Assembly (NCBI GenBank): GCA_031216445.1
Contig: CM062210.1
Coordinates: 22,303,001-22,367,000 of the forward strand
Reading direction: 5' to 3'
Length of the DNA: 64,000 nt
DNA from: Lateolabrax maculatus
Taxonomy: Eukaryota; Chordata; Actinopteri; Acropomatiformes; Lateolabracidae
Of this stretch, positions 10,965-24,055 are shown one piece after another. Position 1 is the stretch's first letter, and every line of letters begins with the position of its first letter. The translations under genes and the position numbers were made by a program. The notes beneath the pieces are model-generated. The model did not search any database. It was given only the letters and a program-made list of their open reading frames with translations, and had not been told where the DNA came from.

Positions 10965-12319
10965 ACCAGTAAAGAGCCATCAGCTGTCAGATAGCACTTT
11001 GTAAATTATGCAGCAGTTAATGTTCTCCTGTTATCAGAGAAAGTTTTATGCTTTCATGCAACTGAGCTGGCTTGTTTATGATCTCAAAAAAAAAAAAAAT
11101 TCTATTAAAGTGTACCATGTTATGCTAGTATGCTAATGGTGGAAATAGCGCCACCTTGTGTTGCAAAGAGTTGTTAGATAATGTTGTCAGAAAGGAACCT
11201 AGCAAGGTTGACCTGTTTACATTTGTGTTTTGGGAAAACTTTTAATTATAGTAGTTATAATGTAGTACAAATACAAAACCCAAGGAGTGATGTTTTTCTG
11301 TGTTGGTTTAAACCTTGGACTGATGCTCGCTTTGGGACACAAAAGCATTTGTTGTACTTTCAGTTTTGATCAGAAATGCAATGATTTTGCATGCACTGAA
11401 GTCCTGTAATTATCAGGTGTTTACCTGTTTAATATTGTGAGACTGTTACATGCATAGAATTAGCTCACAAAAATGTGGTTTTATTTTTGCCATGTCCATG
11501 TCATGTTCTACAGTCAAATCAAACCACAAGTTTGTTGTTTAGCTGCTGTTTTGTACTTGAATGTACAAGAAAGTGATACTTGGGAACAGAACACTTGAGG
11601 CTGAATAATAGATTTAATGCATATTGTTATTACAATAGCCTAACAGACATAGATCACACTATGAGCAATTTTGCAACTAGCTTTAAAATACATTAAATAT
11701 GACAAGAGGATAGAGAACAGTCATTTTATTGTTTATTGTAAGGTTATTACATGAGTGATAAAACACACATTTTATATTGGAGAATTGGAATCAAAAGTAA
11801 CAATATCGAACATTTATTGTTCAGCCTAGATCTGTCAGTGATGCAATTATTTTTTTAATAAATGTTGTAATGCAGCTGAACAAACCCAGTGAGTGTTCTT
11901 TTAAAGTATATGTTTGTGGTGTTTTTCCCTTTATTAGGTAATAACAGCTAAAATAGATAAGAAATGGGAGAAGGACAAGGACCCATTCAAGGAAATTGGT
12001 TTGTTTAATTTAACTGAACTGAAATGAACTGAAAAAAAATGAGTGAGTAGTAAGTAGTAGGTATCATAATTCTAAGTGGGGTTAAATTTGTATCAAGCAG
12101 TCCACACAAAATGAAAAAATTAAGTTAACACTAAGCATGGCTATTAAGTTACATGAACTTTTTTTTTTTTTTTTTTTAGTTGTACTACTTGATTTGGTAC
12201 TGCACACTTAAAATAAACAAGCTTTTCTAACTCACTATTTTTAAGATTACTTTGCTTAATTTGCAACGAGTTTGCATACTTTTTTTAAGTAAGGTCAACT
12301 AATTAGATTTTACAGTGAG

Positions 12320-13188
12320 TATACGTACACACGTCTCCCGCAGAGCTATGTTGAAAGTCCCTCAATATTCAGTCGAGTATTGGCTAATGACCTGCAACAC
12401 CTAGACGTGTCCAGTACAGTACTACAATATGTAGATGATCTCTTGATATGTAGCACCTCCAAAGCTCAATGTGCACAAGACTCAGTCTCAGCCCTGATGG
12501 CTTTAGAAAAGGGGGCTCACAAGGTGAGTAAAAATAAATTACAGTTTTGCCAGACACAGGTTGAATACTTAGGTAGACAACTCTGTGGCACTAAATGAGC
12601 TATAGTGCCCTCACAAATTGAGGCAGTATCGAAAGCTCCCAAACCACAAACGGTGAGACACATGTCGTCATTTCTGCCATCTCAGCTTTACTAGAAGCCA
12701 TACACCATCCAAAAGTGTTAGCCATCATTAAATGCGTAGCTCATCAAAAAACGAATTCCCTGATAGCTAAAGGCAACAACTTAGCAGATGAAGCCGCAAA
12801 ACGCATAGCTACACCCACCTGTATAGGACCACTGCTAGTAGCTGGAGATTGTGAACCACTGACAAACTTATATATATATGATATATATATATATATATAT
12901 ATGAGCTATATATATGTGCTGCTATGTAATAGCAGCACAACATCAGGCAAGTCCATATGCACATTCTGTATGGGCAAAAAGGGGGGCAAGTATAATCACT
13001 GAAGAAGGTCCATCACATGGGCTATGGCGAAGTGCACATGGACATATTGTCCTCCCAACATCTTTGGTACAGGTTGCTACACGTAGTGCGCATGGTCAGG
13101 ACCATTGCACAAGTGGGGAGGTGTTGAGACGCCTTCAAGCAGTCTGGTGGTCACCATTTTTCCGACCTGCGTTTGTAGCTGAGACAAT
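12320..13188 (+). pseudogene. pol: Broken ERV pol fragment, unit 3
   Basis: RT stop TGA at 12596-12598, RNase H tail, a TA repeat slightly longer than in units 1, 2 and 4, integrase stub cut at 13188. The altered TA length joins the RNase H tail frame to integrase debris as one 95-codon ORF from 12715. That is an accident of repeat length. Confidence 0.87.
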
Positions 13189-13335
13189 TTTGCAAGGAAG
13201 GTTTTTTTCTGTTGCTCTGGTATTTCAAGTCTGATACTGCATGTTAGTGTTTTTGTTTTTTGTTTCTATTTTGCCGGGCTTGATGCTAAAATGATCTTTT
13301 CTTTTCAGATTTTTCAAGAAGACAAAAAACTTCCT

Positions 13336-14067
13336 ATGCAGTGGTTGTGTAAGTACTGCACATTTTGTGCTGAAAAGAGGTGCTTCTTACTTAAGCATTA
13401 CCGCTTAAAACACGGGTGCCACACTCGAATATCACCACTACCGTGCCTTTATAAGGAGTGCCTGTGCACATTTAAATCTTTCAATGCACTCAAAGTCCAC
13501 TTATCAACATGGCACACTCAAAAGGACCTGGGCAACGTGGGTGAAACTGCTTTCCATTGTCAGCTGTGTGACTTTGTGGAGCCTTGCACTGGAGCTGACT
13601 TTTTTACCCATTTACGAAGACATTTGAAGCTGAAGCAAAAGGTTTCCTGTCCATATCAAGGCTGTAGCTTTCAGAGCAATGTTTATTCAACCTTTAATGC
13701 ACATAAAAGCAAAGAACATCAAGACCACAATAAGATGGCATTCAAACCTGAAATTGTGTCACATAATGTACTTGATGTACCTCCACCTAATATAAATATT
13801 CAACCTGAGGATAGTGCCCCTGAAACTGATCAGGTTGAGTTTGAGGTTACTGAGCTCAATGAAGATGTGGGAGACTTGGAGAGTCAGTTGGAACATAATG
13901 TAGCTGCTGTTTTTCTGAAAATGTCATCAATTCTTAACATCTCTGAAAATGCCCTGCAAGAAGTTATAGAGCAGATCAACCAAATTTATGTGCTTTCACA
14001 GCCATTGTTACATACCTCGGTTGGAAAAATACTAAATCAACATTGTGGAGATGTTGAGGACTCTTAA
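13336..14067 (+). CDS. Four-finger C2H2 protein, unit 3
   Basis: 243 codons. One change from unit 1 (Glu to Asp in VLDVPP), plus silent changes including tca for tcg near 13927. Confidence 0.73.
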   Translation: MQWLCKYCTFCAEKRCFLLKHYRLKHGCHTRISPLPCLYKECLCTFKSFNALKVHLSTWHTQKDLGNVGETAFHCQLCDFVEPCTGADFFTHLRRHLKLKQKVSCPYQGCSFQSNVYSTFNAHKSKEHQDHNKMAFKPEIVSHNVLDVPPPNINIQPEDSAPETDQVEFEVTELNEDVGDLESQLEHNVAAVFLKMSSILNISENALQEVIEQINQIYVLSQPLLHTSVGKILNQHCGDVEDS

Positions 14068-14548
14068 GTGAGTGAGATAGCTAAAGTATTTACTGAGAAT
14101 AATGTATTCCTGAAATTCACTTCTACTAGGGGGTCATTGTCAACCACTAGCAAGCGAACATCATACATTTGAAAAGAATTCTCAGTGGTGACGCCTATTG
14201 AGTTTGTCCTAAAAAATGACAGGCAGACAGTTGTGTATATCCCCATACTAAAAATGCTGCAGACATTACTAAACAATGGAGAAATTTTAGATAAGGCCAT
14301 GTCATCTGAGACAAATTTGTCACAAGGATACAGATCTCACAGGGATGGTTACCGGTTTAAAGACAATTCTCTCTTGACAGAGGAAGAATTCAGGATTGCT
14401 CTTTTCTTGTACATAGATGATTTTGAGGTGGCTAAGCCCTTGGGAACCTCCAGAAAGAAACACAAGCTGCCATCTACTGGGTACTTGGAAATCTACACCC
14501 TAAATATCGCTCCTCTCTTCATTCCATTCAGCTTGCTCTACTCATCAT
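14068..14548 (+). pseudogene. Transposase remnant, unit 3
   Basis: TGA at 14170-14172, frameshift at about 14467-14469, fusion near 14548. Leu variant (IPILKML). Confidence 0.62.
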
Positions 14549-16834
14549 CGCTGAAGATGATATCAGGAAGTTGACTTTAAATGAGAGACCACAGTCTATT
14601 GAAGAATTAAAAGTGCAACTGGTAGATAAACTGTCACTGCAGTATGACTTTAAACTGCAGTATGAAGATCAAGACTTCCATAATGCCCTCTGCAATTTGA
14701 CTGAAATAACTGATTTACCTGAAAGAGCTACGCTCAAAATCATCCCTCTTGTGACTCTCCATTTAACCGCATTGTCATCACCCACCACAACATCAGACAC
14801 TGAGTGCAGCACAGCAGACACTGAGATCCTGTCGACAGGAAGAGCATCACCATCGCTAAGACAACAGTGGCCAGATTTCTTTGACATACCCAATTTCTCA
14901 GTTGATGTTGACTATAGACTCAGACAGGCAGATCTTGCCTTTATGAAGGATGGAACACGTATGACTCTACCACGAGATATGAAGCATGACATACTAGAAA
15001 AGCTTGCTGAGACGATGTACAGTTTCGAGGCTTACCCTAAAGATGATGACTTCAGCAGTGTTGCAAAAGCACTAATTAGCAAACACCCCTGCCTCACTGA
15101 GCCTGGACCACACAGATGGTATGGCTGGAAAAACAGCCTTAAATTATCGCACAAAGCTTCAAAAAGCTGGATGTGAGGATGTAGCAATCAATGGAGGCAA
15201 AAGAAGTAAAGGCAACCCAGAAGGAGAATCCTCAAGCAAGAATATCAAACGGCCAAAAAGAGGTGAAGCAAACTACCTACCTAACTTACCTGAAGGACAT
15301 GATGAAACAAGCCTTGAAAATGCCAGAAAGGTTCTCGTGGAAGAAATGAAGAAGAAACAACCCAATGGCACTCTCATCTCACAAATGATGGACCAATCAT
15401 TCCCACTACGCAGACAAGAAATTGTAGAAAAGGAACCTGCTGTACAGAACATTGTTGAACGATGGCCAGCACTCTTCACAGACAGGTAAACTATTTTTGT
15501 TCTCAACCAATAAAATAATGCCTATCAAAAAGAAATTCAAGGTGTGTGGCTAGAAATCCAAACACACTTGTTGGAATGTTAACACTTCTGCCATCTCTCC
15601 ATCCCTACCCACCCCTCTCTCTACTTTTCAGGTGTTTGCTGAGTTCAACAGAATCGCAAGTAAGAATCTTGAGGGAGACTTCTTTGAGGCTCTGGACCAG
15701 TATACCCCACGTTTCATTGAACTTTTCAAAACAAGAAGGGGAACTGTTGGCCAGAAGCTCAGTGAGCTGATGCAGCACATGAGCTGGATGGTAAGTAGGT
15801 TAATTTTGCTTTTGATCTGTGTGATAGTTCATCAATCAAGTTCTAAATGAGATGATCCAGCCCAACCTATTCTATTTCCTGTCTGACTTGTGCTTGTGCC
15901 TTGCAAATTACTCTGTTAACTGGTCTTTTCTCTCTCTGTGTATCATTAGACACCAGACGTGACAGTACTTCGCTCTGTTGTCCTCAAAGGCATTCCTATT
16001 TTACTTGGTGACGACTCCAGTGAATTCTTCAAGACATGCTCTGTAAGTACTTGCACATAAGAAAAAGTTTGGTCTGCATTAAAATAGAACTATATCTGTG
16101 CTGACATAGAAGATGTAATTTTATCTGCACAATATACAATATACATTTTGTACAGTGATTGATGTATTTTGTATGGCAATTCCTCCACAGCTAATCTGAG
16201 AGGTATTTAAACAGCCAGTAAATAAAAATGAAATTTGCCACATAAACGTTGTACACATTAATTAATTGTAAATCTAAGGAGCAGGAGTCCAGGCTGAAAA
16301 GTCAGTGTCACTGTTTAAGAATATATGGACCTTGTGGACCATAGCTTTAGTTTAATCATACCACATTTATTTTGTTGGTTATATTGTAACAATCCAGTGT
16401 GGACACATATTTAAAACCATATTCCCTAGCAAATGCTTTCAACATTAAAAATGAATGTTTAGAAGAGCATAAATTGCCATGCTGAAGAATGTGTGTGTGT
16501 GTCTTTGTAGGGTACAGCGAGAGACGAGGCCCTAGAATGCACTGTCGGTGTGCTGACAGTTGTCAGTGAAGATAATCCTCATGAGGGTCCAAGTTCAGTA
16601 GACCTCCAGCCCATCTCCACTGCCATCATTCTGGAGGGAGGTATCATCATGGATCATATAAAAAAACTTGCCTCAGGCAGTTTGTCTGTTATTTGGGCTT
16701 ACATATGCTTTGCATTTGGATTACCCAAAATGCATGGCAAATACACTCAACTTCATTCAGACTGTGATGCTTGGACTGGGAAAGAAAACCTCCCACCAAA
16801 ACTGTTAACTTTGAAGAACAGTCTACTGGGTTAG
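14549..16834 (+). pseudogene. PB1-like/SAMD3-like module, unit 3
   Basis: Exon A 14549-15485 (frameshift 15144/15145), B 15632-15790, C 15950-16042, D 16511-16834. The donor after exon B is gtaagt. Confidence 0.74.
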
Positions 16835-18189
16835 ACCAGTAAAGAGCCATCAGCTGTCAGATAGCACTTTGTAAATTATGCAGCAGTTAATGTTCTCCTG
16901 TTATCAGAGAAAGTTTTATGCTTTCATGCAACTGAGCTGGCTTGTTTATGATCTCAAAAAAAAAAAAAATTCTATTAAAGTGTACCATGTTATGCTAGTA
17001 TGCTAATGGTGGAAATAGCGCCACCTTGTGTTGCAAAGAGTTGTTAGATAATGTTGTCAGAAAGGAACCTAGCAAGGTTGACCTGTTTACATTTGTGTTT
17101 TGGGAAAACTTTTAATTATAGTAGTTATAATGTAGTACAAATACAAAACCCAAGGAGTGATGTTTTTCTGTGTTGGTTTAAACCTTGGACTGATGCTCGC
17201 TTTGGGACACAAAAGCATTTGTTGTACTTTCAGTTTTGATCAGAAATGCAATGATTTTGCATGCACTGAAGTCCTGTAATTATCAGGTGTTTACCTGTTT
17301 AATATTGTGAGACTGTTACATGCATAGAATTAGCTCACAAAAATGTGGTTTTATTTTTGCCATGTCCATGTCATGTTCTACAGTCAAATCAAACCACAAG
17401 TTTGTTGTTTAGCTGCTGTTTTGTACTTGAATGTACAAGAAAGTGATACTTGGGAACAGAACACTTGAGGCTGAATAATAGATTTAATGCATATTGTTAT
17501 TACAATAGCCTAACAGACATAGATCACACTATGAGCAATTTTGCAACTAGCTTTAAAATACATTAAATATGACAAGAGGATAGAGAACAGTCATTTTATT
17601 GTTTATTGTAAGGTTATTACATGAGTGATAAAACACACATTTTATATTGGAGAATTGGAATCAAAAGTAACAATATCGAACATTTATTGTTCAGCCTAGA
17701 TCTGTCAGTGATGCAATTATTTTTTTAATAAATGTTGTAATGCAGCTGAACAAACCCAGTGAGTGTTCTTTTAAAGTATATGTTTGTGGTGTTTTTCCCT
17801 TTATTAGGTAATAACAGCTAAAATAGATAAGAAATGGGAGAAGGACAAGGACCCATTCAAGGAAATTGGTTTGTTTAATTTAACTGAACTGAAATGAACT
17901 GAAAAAAAATGAGTGAGTAGTAAGTAGTAGGTATCATAATTCTAAGTGGGGTTAAATTTGTATCAAGCAGTCCACACAAAATGAAAAAATTAAGTTAACA
18001 CTAAGCATGGCTATTAAGTTACATGAACTTTTTTTTTTTTTTTTTTTAGTTGTACTACTTGATTTGGTACTGCACACTTAAAATAAACAAGCTTTTCTAA
18101 CTCACTATTTTTAAGATTACTTTGCTTAATTTGCAACGAGTTTGCATACTTTTTTTAAGTAAGGTCAACTAATTAGATTTTACAGTGAG

Positions 18190-19056
18190 TATACGTACAC
18201 ACGTCTCCCGCAGAGCTATGTTGAAAGTCCCTCAATATTCAGTCGAGTATTGGCTAATGACCTGCAACACCTAGACGTGTCCAGTACAGTACTACAATAT
18301 GTAGATGATCTCTTGATATGTAGCACCTCCAAAGCTCAATGTGCACAAGACTCAGTCTCAGCCCTGATGGCTTTAGAAAAGGGGGCTCACAAGGTGAGTA
18401 AAAATAAATTACAGTTTTGCCAGACACAGGTTGAATACTTAGGTAGACAACTCTGTGGCACTAAATGAGCTATAGTGCCCTCACAAATTGAGGCAGTATC
18501 GAAAGCTCCCAAACCACAAACGGTGAGACACATGTCGTCATTTCTGCCATCTCAGCTTTACTAGAAGCCATACACCATCCAAAAGTGTTAGCCATCATTA
18601 AATGCGTAGCTCATCAAAAAACGAATTCCCTGATAGCTAAAGGCAACAACTTAGCAGATGAAGCCGCAAAACGCATAGCTACACCCACCTGTATAGGACC
18701 ACTGCTAGTAGCTGGAGATTGTGAACCACTGACAAACTTATATATATATGATATATATATATATATATATGAGCTATATATATGTGCTGCTATGTAATAG
18801 CAGCACAACATCAGGCAAGTCCATATGCACATTCTGTATGGGCAAAAAGGGGGGCAAGTATAATCACTGAAGAAGGTCCATCACATGGGCTATGGCGAAG
18901 TGCACATGGACATATTGTCCTCCCAACATCTTTGGTACAGGTTGCTACACGTAGTGCGCATGGTCAGGACCATTGCACAAGTGGGGAGGTGTTGAGACGC
19001 CTTCAAGCAGTCTGGTGGTCACCATTTTTCCGACCTGCGTTTGTAGCTGAGACAAT
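18190..19056 (+). pseudogene. pol: Broken ERV pol fragment, unit 4
   Basis: RT stop TGA at 18466-18468. TA repeat of the unit 1 length. Integrase stub (Arg variant) cut at 19056. Confidence 0.87.
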
Positions 19057-19203
19057 TTTGCAAGGAAGGTTTTTTTCTGTTGCTCTGGTATTTCAAGTCT
19101 GATACTGCATGTTAGTGTTTTTGTTTTTTGTTTCTATTTTGCCGGGCTTGATGCTAAAATGATCTTTTCTTTTCAGATTTTTCAAGAAGACAAAAAACTT
19201 CCT

Positions 19204-19935
19204 ATGCAGTGGTTGTGTAAGTACTGCACATTTTGTGCTGAAAAGAGGTGCTTCTTACTTAAGCATTACCGCTTAAAACACGGGTGCCACACTCGAATAT
19301 CACCACTACCGTGCCTTTATAAGGAGTGCCTGTGCACATTTAAATCTTTCAATGCACTCAAAGTCCACTTATCAACATGGCACACTCAAAAGGACCTGGG
19401 CAACGTGGGTGAAACTGCTTTCCATTGTCAGCTGTGTGACTTTGTGGAGCCTTGCACTGGAGCTGACTTTTTTACCCATTTACGAAGACATTTGAAGCTG
19501 AAGCAAAAGGTTTCCTGTCCATATCAAGGCTGTAGCTTTCAGAGCAATGTTTATTCAACCTTTAATGCACATAAAAGCAAAGAACATCAAGACCACAATA
19601 AGATGGCATTCAAACCTGAAATTGTGTCACATAATGTACTTGATGTACCTCCACCTAATATAAATATTCAACCTGAGGATAGTGCCCCTGAAACTGATCA
19701 GGTTGAGTTTGAGGTTACTGAGCTCAATGAAGATGTGGGAGACTTGGAGAGTCAGTTGGAACATAATGTAGCTGCTGTTTTTCTGAAAATGTCATCGATT
19801 CTTAACATCTCTGAAAATGCCCTGCAAGAAGTTATAGAGCAGATCAACCAAATTTATGTGCTTTCACAGCCATTGTTACATACCTCGGTTGGAAAAATAC
19901 TAAATCAACATTGTGGAGATGTTGAGGACTCTTAA
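19204..19935 (+). CDS. Four-finger C2H2 protein, unit 4
   Basis: 243 codons, same protein as unit 3. Confidence 0.73.
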   Translation: MQWLCKYCTFCAEKRCFLLKHYRLKHGCHTRISPLPCLYKECLCTFKSFNALKVHLSTWHTQKDLGNVGETAFHCQLCDFVEPCTGADFFTHLRRHLKLKQKVSCPYQGCSFQSNVYSTFNAHKSKEHQDHNKMAFKPEIVSHNVLDVPPPNINIQPEDSAPETDQVEFEVTELNEDVGDLESQLEHNVAAVFLKMSSILNISENALQEVIEQINQIYVLSQPLLHTSVGKILNQHCGDVEDS

Positions 19936-20416
19936 GTGAGTGAGATAGCTAAAGTATTTACTGAGAATAATGTATTCCTGAAATTCACTTCTACTAGGGG
20001 GTCATTGTCAACCACTAGCAAGCGAACATCATACATTTGAAAAGAATTCTCAGTGGTGACGCCTATTGAGTTTGTCCTAAAAAATGACAGGCAGACAGTT
20101 GTGTATATCCCCATACTAAAAATGCTGCAGACATTACTAAACAATGGAGAAATTTTAGATAAGGCCATGTCATCTGAGACAAATTTGTCACAAGGATACA
20201 GATCTCACAGGGATGGTTACCGGTTTAAAGACAATTCTCTCTTGACAGAGGAAGAATTCAGGATTGCTCTTTTCTTGTACATAGATGATTTTGAGGTGGC
20301 TAAGCCCTTGGGAACCTCCAGAAAGAAACACAAGCTGCCATCTACTGGGTACTTGGAAATCTACACCCTAAATATCGCTCCTCTCTTCATTCCATTCAGC
20401 TTGCTCTACTCATCAT
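19936..20416 (+). pseudogene. Transposase remnant, unit 4
   Basis: TGA at 20038-20040, frameshift at about 20335-20337, fusion near 20416. Confidence 0.62.
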
Positions 20417-22703
20417 CGCTGAAGATGATATCAGGAAGTTGACTTTAAATGAGAGACCACAGTCTATTGAAGAATTAAAAGTGCAACTGGTAGATAAACT
20501 GTCACTGCAGTATGACTTTAAACTGCAGTATGAAGATCAAGACTTCCATAATGCCCTCTGCAATTTGACTGAAATAACTGATTTACCTGAAAGAGCTACG
20601 CTCAAAATCATCCCTCTTGTGACTCTCCATTTAACCGCATTGTCATCACCCACCACAACATCAGACACTGAGTGCAGCACAGCAGACACTGAGATCCTGT
20701 CGACAGGAAGAGCATCACCATCGCTAAGACAACAGTGGCCAGATTTCTTTGACATACCCAATTTCTCAGTTGATGTTGACTATAGACTCAGACAGGCAGA
20801 TCTTGCCTTTATGAAGGATGGAACACGTATGACTCTACCACGAGATATGAAGCATGACATACTAGAAAAGCTTGCTGAGACGATGTACAGTTTCGAGGCT
20901 TACCCTAAAGATGATGACTTCAGCAGTGTTGCAAAAGCACTAATTAGCAAACACCCCTGCCTCACTGAGCCTGGACCACACAGATGGTATGGCTGGAAAA
21001 ACAGCCTTAAATTATCGCACAAAGCTTCAAAAAGCTGGATGTGAGGATGTAGCAATCAATGGAGGCAAAAGAAGTAAAGGCAACCCAGAAGGAGAATCCT
21101 CAAGCAAGAATATCAAACGGCCAAAAAGAGGTGAAGCAAACTACCTACCTAACTTACCTGAAGGACATGATGAAACAAGCCTTGAAAATGCCAGAAAGGT
21201 TCTCGTGGAAGAAATGAAGAAGAAACAACCCAATGGCACTCTCATCTCACAAATGATGGACCAATCATTCCCACTACGCAGACAAGAAATTGTAGAAAAG
21301 GAACCTGCTGTACAGAACATTGTTGAACGATGGCCAGCACTCTTCACAGACAGGTAAACTATTTTTGTTCTCAACCAATAAAATAATGCCTATCAAAAAG
21401 AAATTCAAGGTGTGTGGCTAGAAATCCAAACACACTTGTTGGAATGTTAACACTTCTGCCATCTCTCCATCCCTACCCACCCCTCTCTCTACTTTTCAGG
21501 TGTTTGCTGAGTTCAACAGAATCGCAAGTAAGAATCTTGAGGGAGACTTCTTTGAGGCTCTGGACCAGTATACCCCACGTTTCATTGAACTTTTCAAAAC
21601 AAGAAGGGGAACTGTTGGCCAGAAGCTCAGTGAGCTGATGCAGCACATGAGCTGGATGGTTAGTAGGTTAATTTTGCTTTTGATCTGTGTGATAGTTCAT
21701 CAATCAAGTTCTAAATGAGATGATCCAGCCCAACCTATTCTATTTCCTGTCTGACTTGTGCTTGTGCCTTGCAAATTACTCTGTTAACTGGTCTTTTCTC
21801 TCTCTGTGTATCATTAGACACCAGACGTGACAGTACTTCGCTCTGTTGTCCTCAAAGGCATTCCTATTTTACTTGGTGACGACTCCAGTGAATTCTTCAA
21901 GACATGCTCTGTAAGTACTTGCACATAAGAAAAAGTTTGGTCTGCATTAAAATAGAACTATATCTGTGCTGACATAGAAGATGTAATTTTATCTGCACAA
22001 TATACAATATACATTTTGTACAGTGATTGATGTATTTTGTATGGCAATTCCTCCACAGCTAATCTGAGAGGTATTTAAACAGCCAGTAAATAAAAATGAA
22101 ATTTGCCACATAAACGTTGTACACATTAATTAATTGTAAATCTAAGGAGCAGGAGTCCAGGCTGAAAAGTCAGTGTCACTGTTTAAGAATATATGGACCT
22201 TGTGGACCATAGCTTTAGTTTAATCATACCACATTTATTTTGTTGGTTATATTGTAACAATCCAGTGTGAACACATATTTAAAACCATATTCCCTAGCAA
22301 ATGCTTTCAACATTAAAAATGAATGTTTTAGAAGAGCATAAATTGCCATGCTGAAGAATGTGTGTGTGTGTCTTTGTAGGGTACAGCGAGAGACGAGGCC
22401 CTAGAATGCACTGTCGGTGTGCTGACAGTTGTCAGTGAAGATAATCCTCATGAGGGTCCAAGTTCAGTAGACCTCCAGCCCATCTCCACTGCCATCATTC
22501 TGGAGGGAGGTATCATCTTGGATCATATAAAAAAACTTGCCTCAGGCAGTTTGTCTGTTATTTGGGCTTACATATGCTTTGCATTTGGATTACCCAAAAT
22601 GCATGGCAAATACACTCAACTTCATTCAGACTGTGATGCTTGGACTGGGAAAGAAAACCTCCCACCAAAACTGTTAACTTTGAAGAACAGTCTACTGGGT
22701 TAG
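20417..22703 (+). pseudogene. PB1-like/SAMD3-like module, unit 4
   Basis: Exon A 20417-21353 (frameshift 21012/21013), B 21500-21658, C 21818-21910, D 22380-22703. The donor after exon B reads gttagt instead of gtaagt, a weaker match to the consensus. Exon D has Leu for Met (GGIILDHIKK). Confidence 0.74.
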
Positions 22704-24055
22704 ACCAGTAAAGAGCCATCAGCTGTCAGATAGCACTTTGTAAATTATGCAGCAGTTAATGTTCTCCTGTTATCAGAGAAAGTTTTATGCTTTCATGCAA
22801 CTGAGCTGGCTTGTTTATGATCTCAAAAAAAAAAAAATTCTATTAAAGTGTACCATGTTATGCTAGTATGCTAATGGTGGAAATAGCGCCACCTTGTGTT
22901 GCAAAGAGTTGTTAGATAATGTTGTCAGAAAGGAACCTAGCAAGGTTGACCTGTTTACATTTGTGTTTTGGGAAAACTTTTAATTATAGTAGTTATAATG
23001 TAGTACAAATACAAAACCCAAGGAGTGATGTTTTTCTGTGTTGGTTTAAACCTTGGACTGATGCTCGCTTTGGGACACAAAAGCATTTGTTGTACTTTCA
23101 GTTTTGATCAGAAATGCAATGATTTTGCATGCACTGAAGTCCTGTAATTATCAGGTGTTTACCTGTTTAATATTGTGAGACTGTTACATGCATAGAATTA
23201 GCTCACAAAAATGTGGTTTTATTTTTGCCATGTCCATGTCATGTTCTACAGTCAAATCAAACCACAAGTTTGTTGTTTAGCTGCTGTTTTGTACTTGAAT
23301 GTACAAGAAAGTGATACTTGGGAACAGAACACTTGAGGCTGAATAATAGATTTAATGCAAATTGTTATTACAATAGCCTAACAGACATAGATCACACTAT
23401 GAGCAATTTTACAACTAGCTTTAAAATACATTAAATATGACAAGAGGATAGAGAACAGTAATTTTATTGTTTATTGTAAGGTTATTACATGAGTGATAAA
23501 ACACACATTTTATATTGGAGAATTGGAATCGAAAGTAACATTATCGAACATTTATTGTTCAGCCTAGATCTGTCAGTGATGCAATTATTTTTTTAATAAA
23601 TGTTGTAATGCAGCTGAACAAACCCAGTGAGTGTTCTTTTAAAGTATATGTTTGTGGTGTTTTTCCCTTTATTAGGTAATAACAGCTAAAATAGATAAGA
23701 AATGGGAGAAGGACAAGGACCCATTCAAGGAAATTGGTTTGTTTAATTTAACTGAACTGAAATTAACTGAAAAAAAATGAGTGAGTAGTAAGTAGTAGGT
23801 ATCATAATTCTAAGTGGGGTTAAATTTGTATCAAGCAGTCCACACAAAATGAAAAAAATTAAGTTAACACTAAGCATGGCTATTAAGTTACATGAACTTT
23901 TTTTTTTTTTTTTAGTTGTACTACTTGATTTGGTACTGCACACTTAAAATAAACAAGCTTTTCTAACTCACTATTCTTAAGATTACTTTGCTTAATTTGC
24001 AACGAGTTTGCATACTTTTTTTAAGTAAGGTCAACTAATTAGATTTTACAGTGAG

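Larger units (their letters stand above)
5867..11732 (+). repeat. Array unit 2 (short form)
   Basis: It shares the Gln, Val and gttttgtg variants with unit 1. It differs from unit 1 in the intact exon C, in gtgtggacac (shared with unit 3) and in the acagtcatttt end (shared with units 3 and 9). Confidence 0.95.
7319..12317 (+). mobile_element. Left-truncated CMC-type transposon copy, unit 2
   Basis: Runs from the integrase junction to CAGTG at 12317, then AGTA. The non-coding tail 10965-12317 has the same A-run, ATTAAA, AATAAA and T-run order. The T-run near 12160 is about two bases longer than in unit 1. Confidence 0.8.
11733..17602 (+). repeat. Array unit 3 (short form)
   Basis: It begins a group (units 3-5) with Asp in the zinc-finger linker (VLDVPP) and ggc for ggg in the LGN codon. 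It shares the ctatttttaag head variant only with unit 4. From here on the integrase stub has Arg (FRPAF) and the remnant has Leu (IPILKML). Confidence 0.95.
13189..18187 (+). mobile_element. Left-truncated CMC-type transposon copy, unit 3
   Basis: Ends with CAGTG at 18187 and AGTA. The tail 16835-18187 is non-coding with the same signals as unit 1. Confidence 0.8.
17603..23470 (+). repeat. Array unit 4 (short form, mosaic)
   Basis: The head matches unit 3 (ctatttttaag). From exon B onward it matches the long unit 5: donor gttagt at 21659, ctt for atg in the last exon, aatgcaaattg in the tail. The switch lies between about 19620 and 21659. Confidence 0.95.
19057..24053 (+). mobile_element. 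Left-truncated CMC-type transposon copy, unit 4
   Basis: Ends with CAGTG at 24053. The tail 22704-24053 carries variants shared only with the unit 5 tail: aatgcaaattg, tcgaaagtaacattatcg, and an extra A in the run after caaaatg. Confidence 0.8.
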
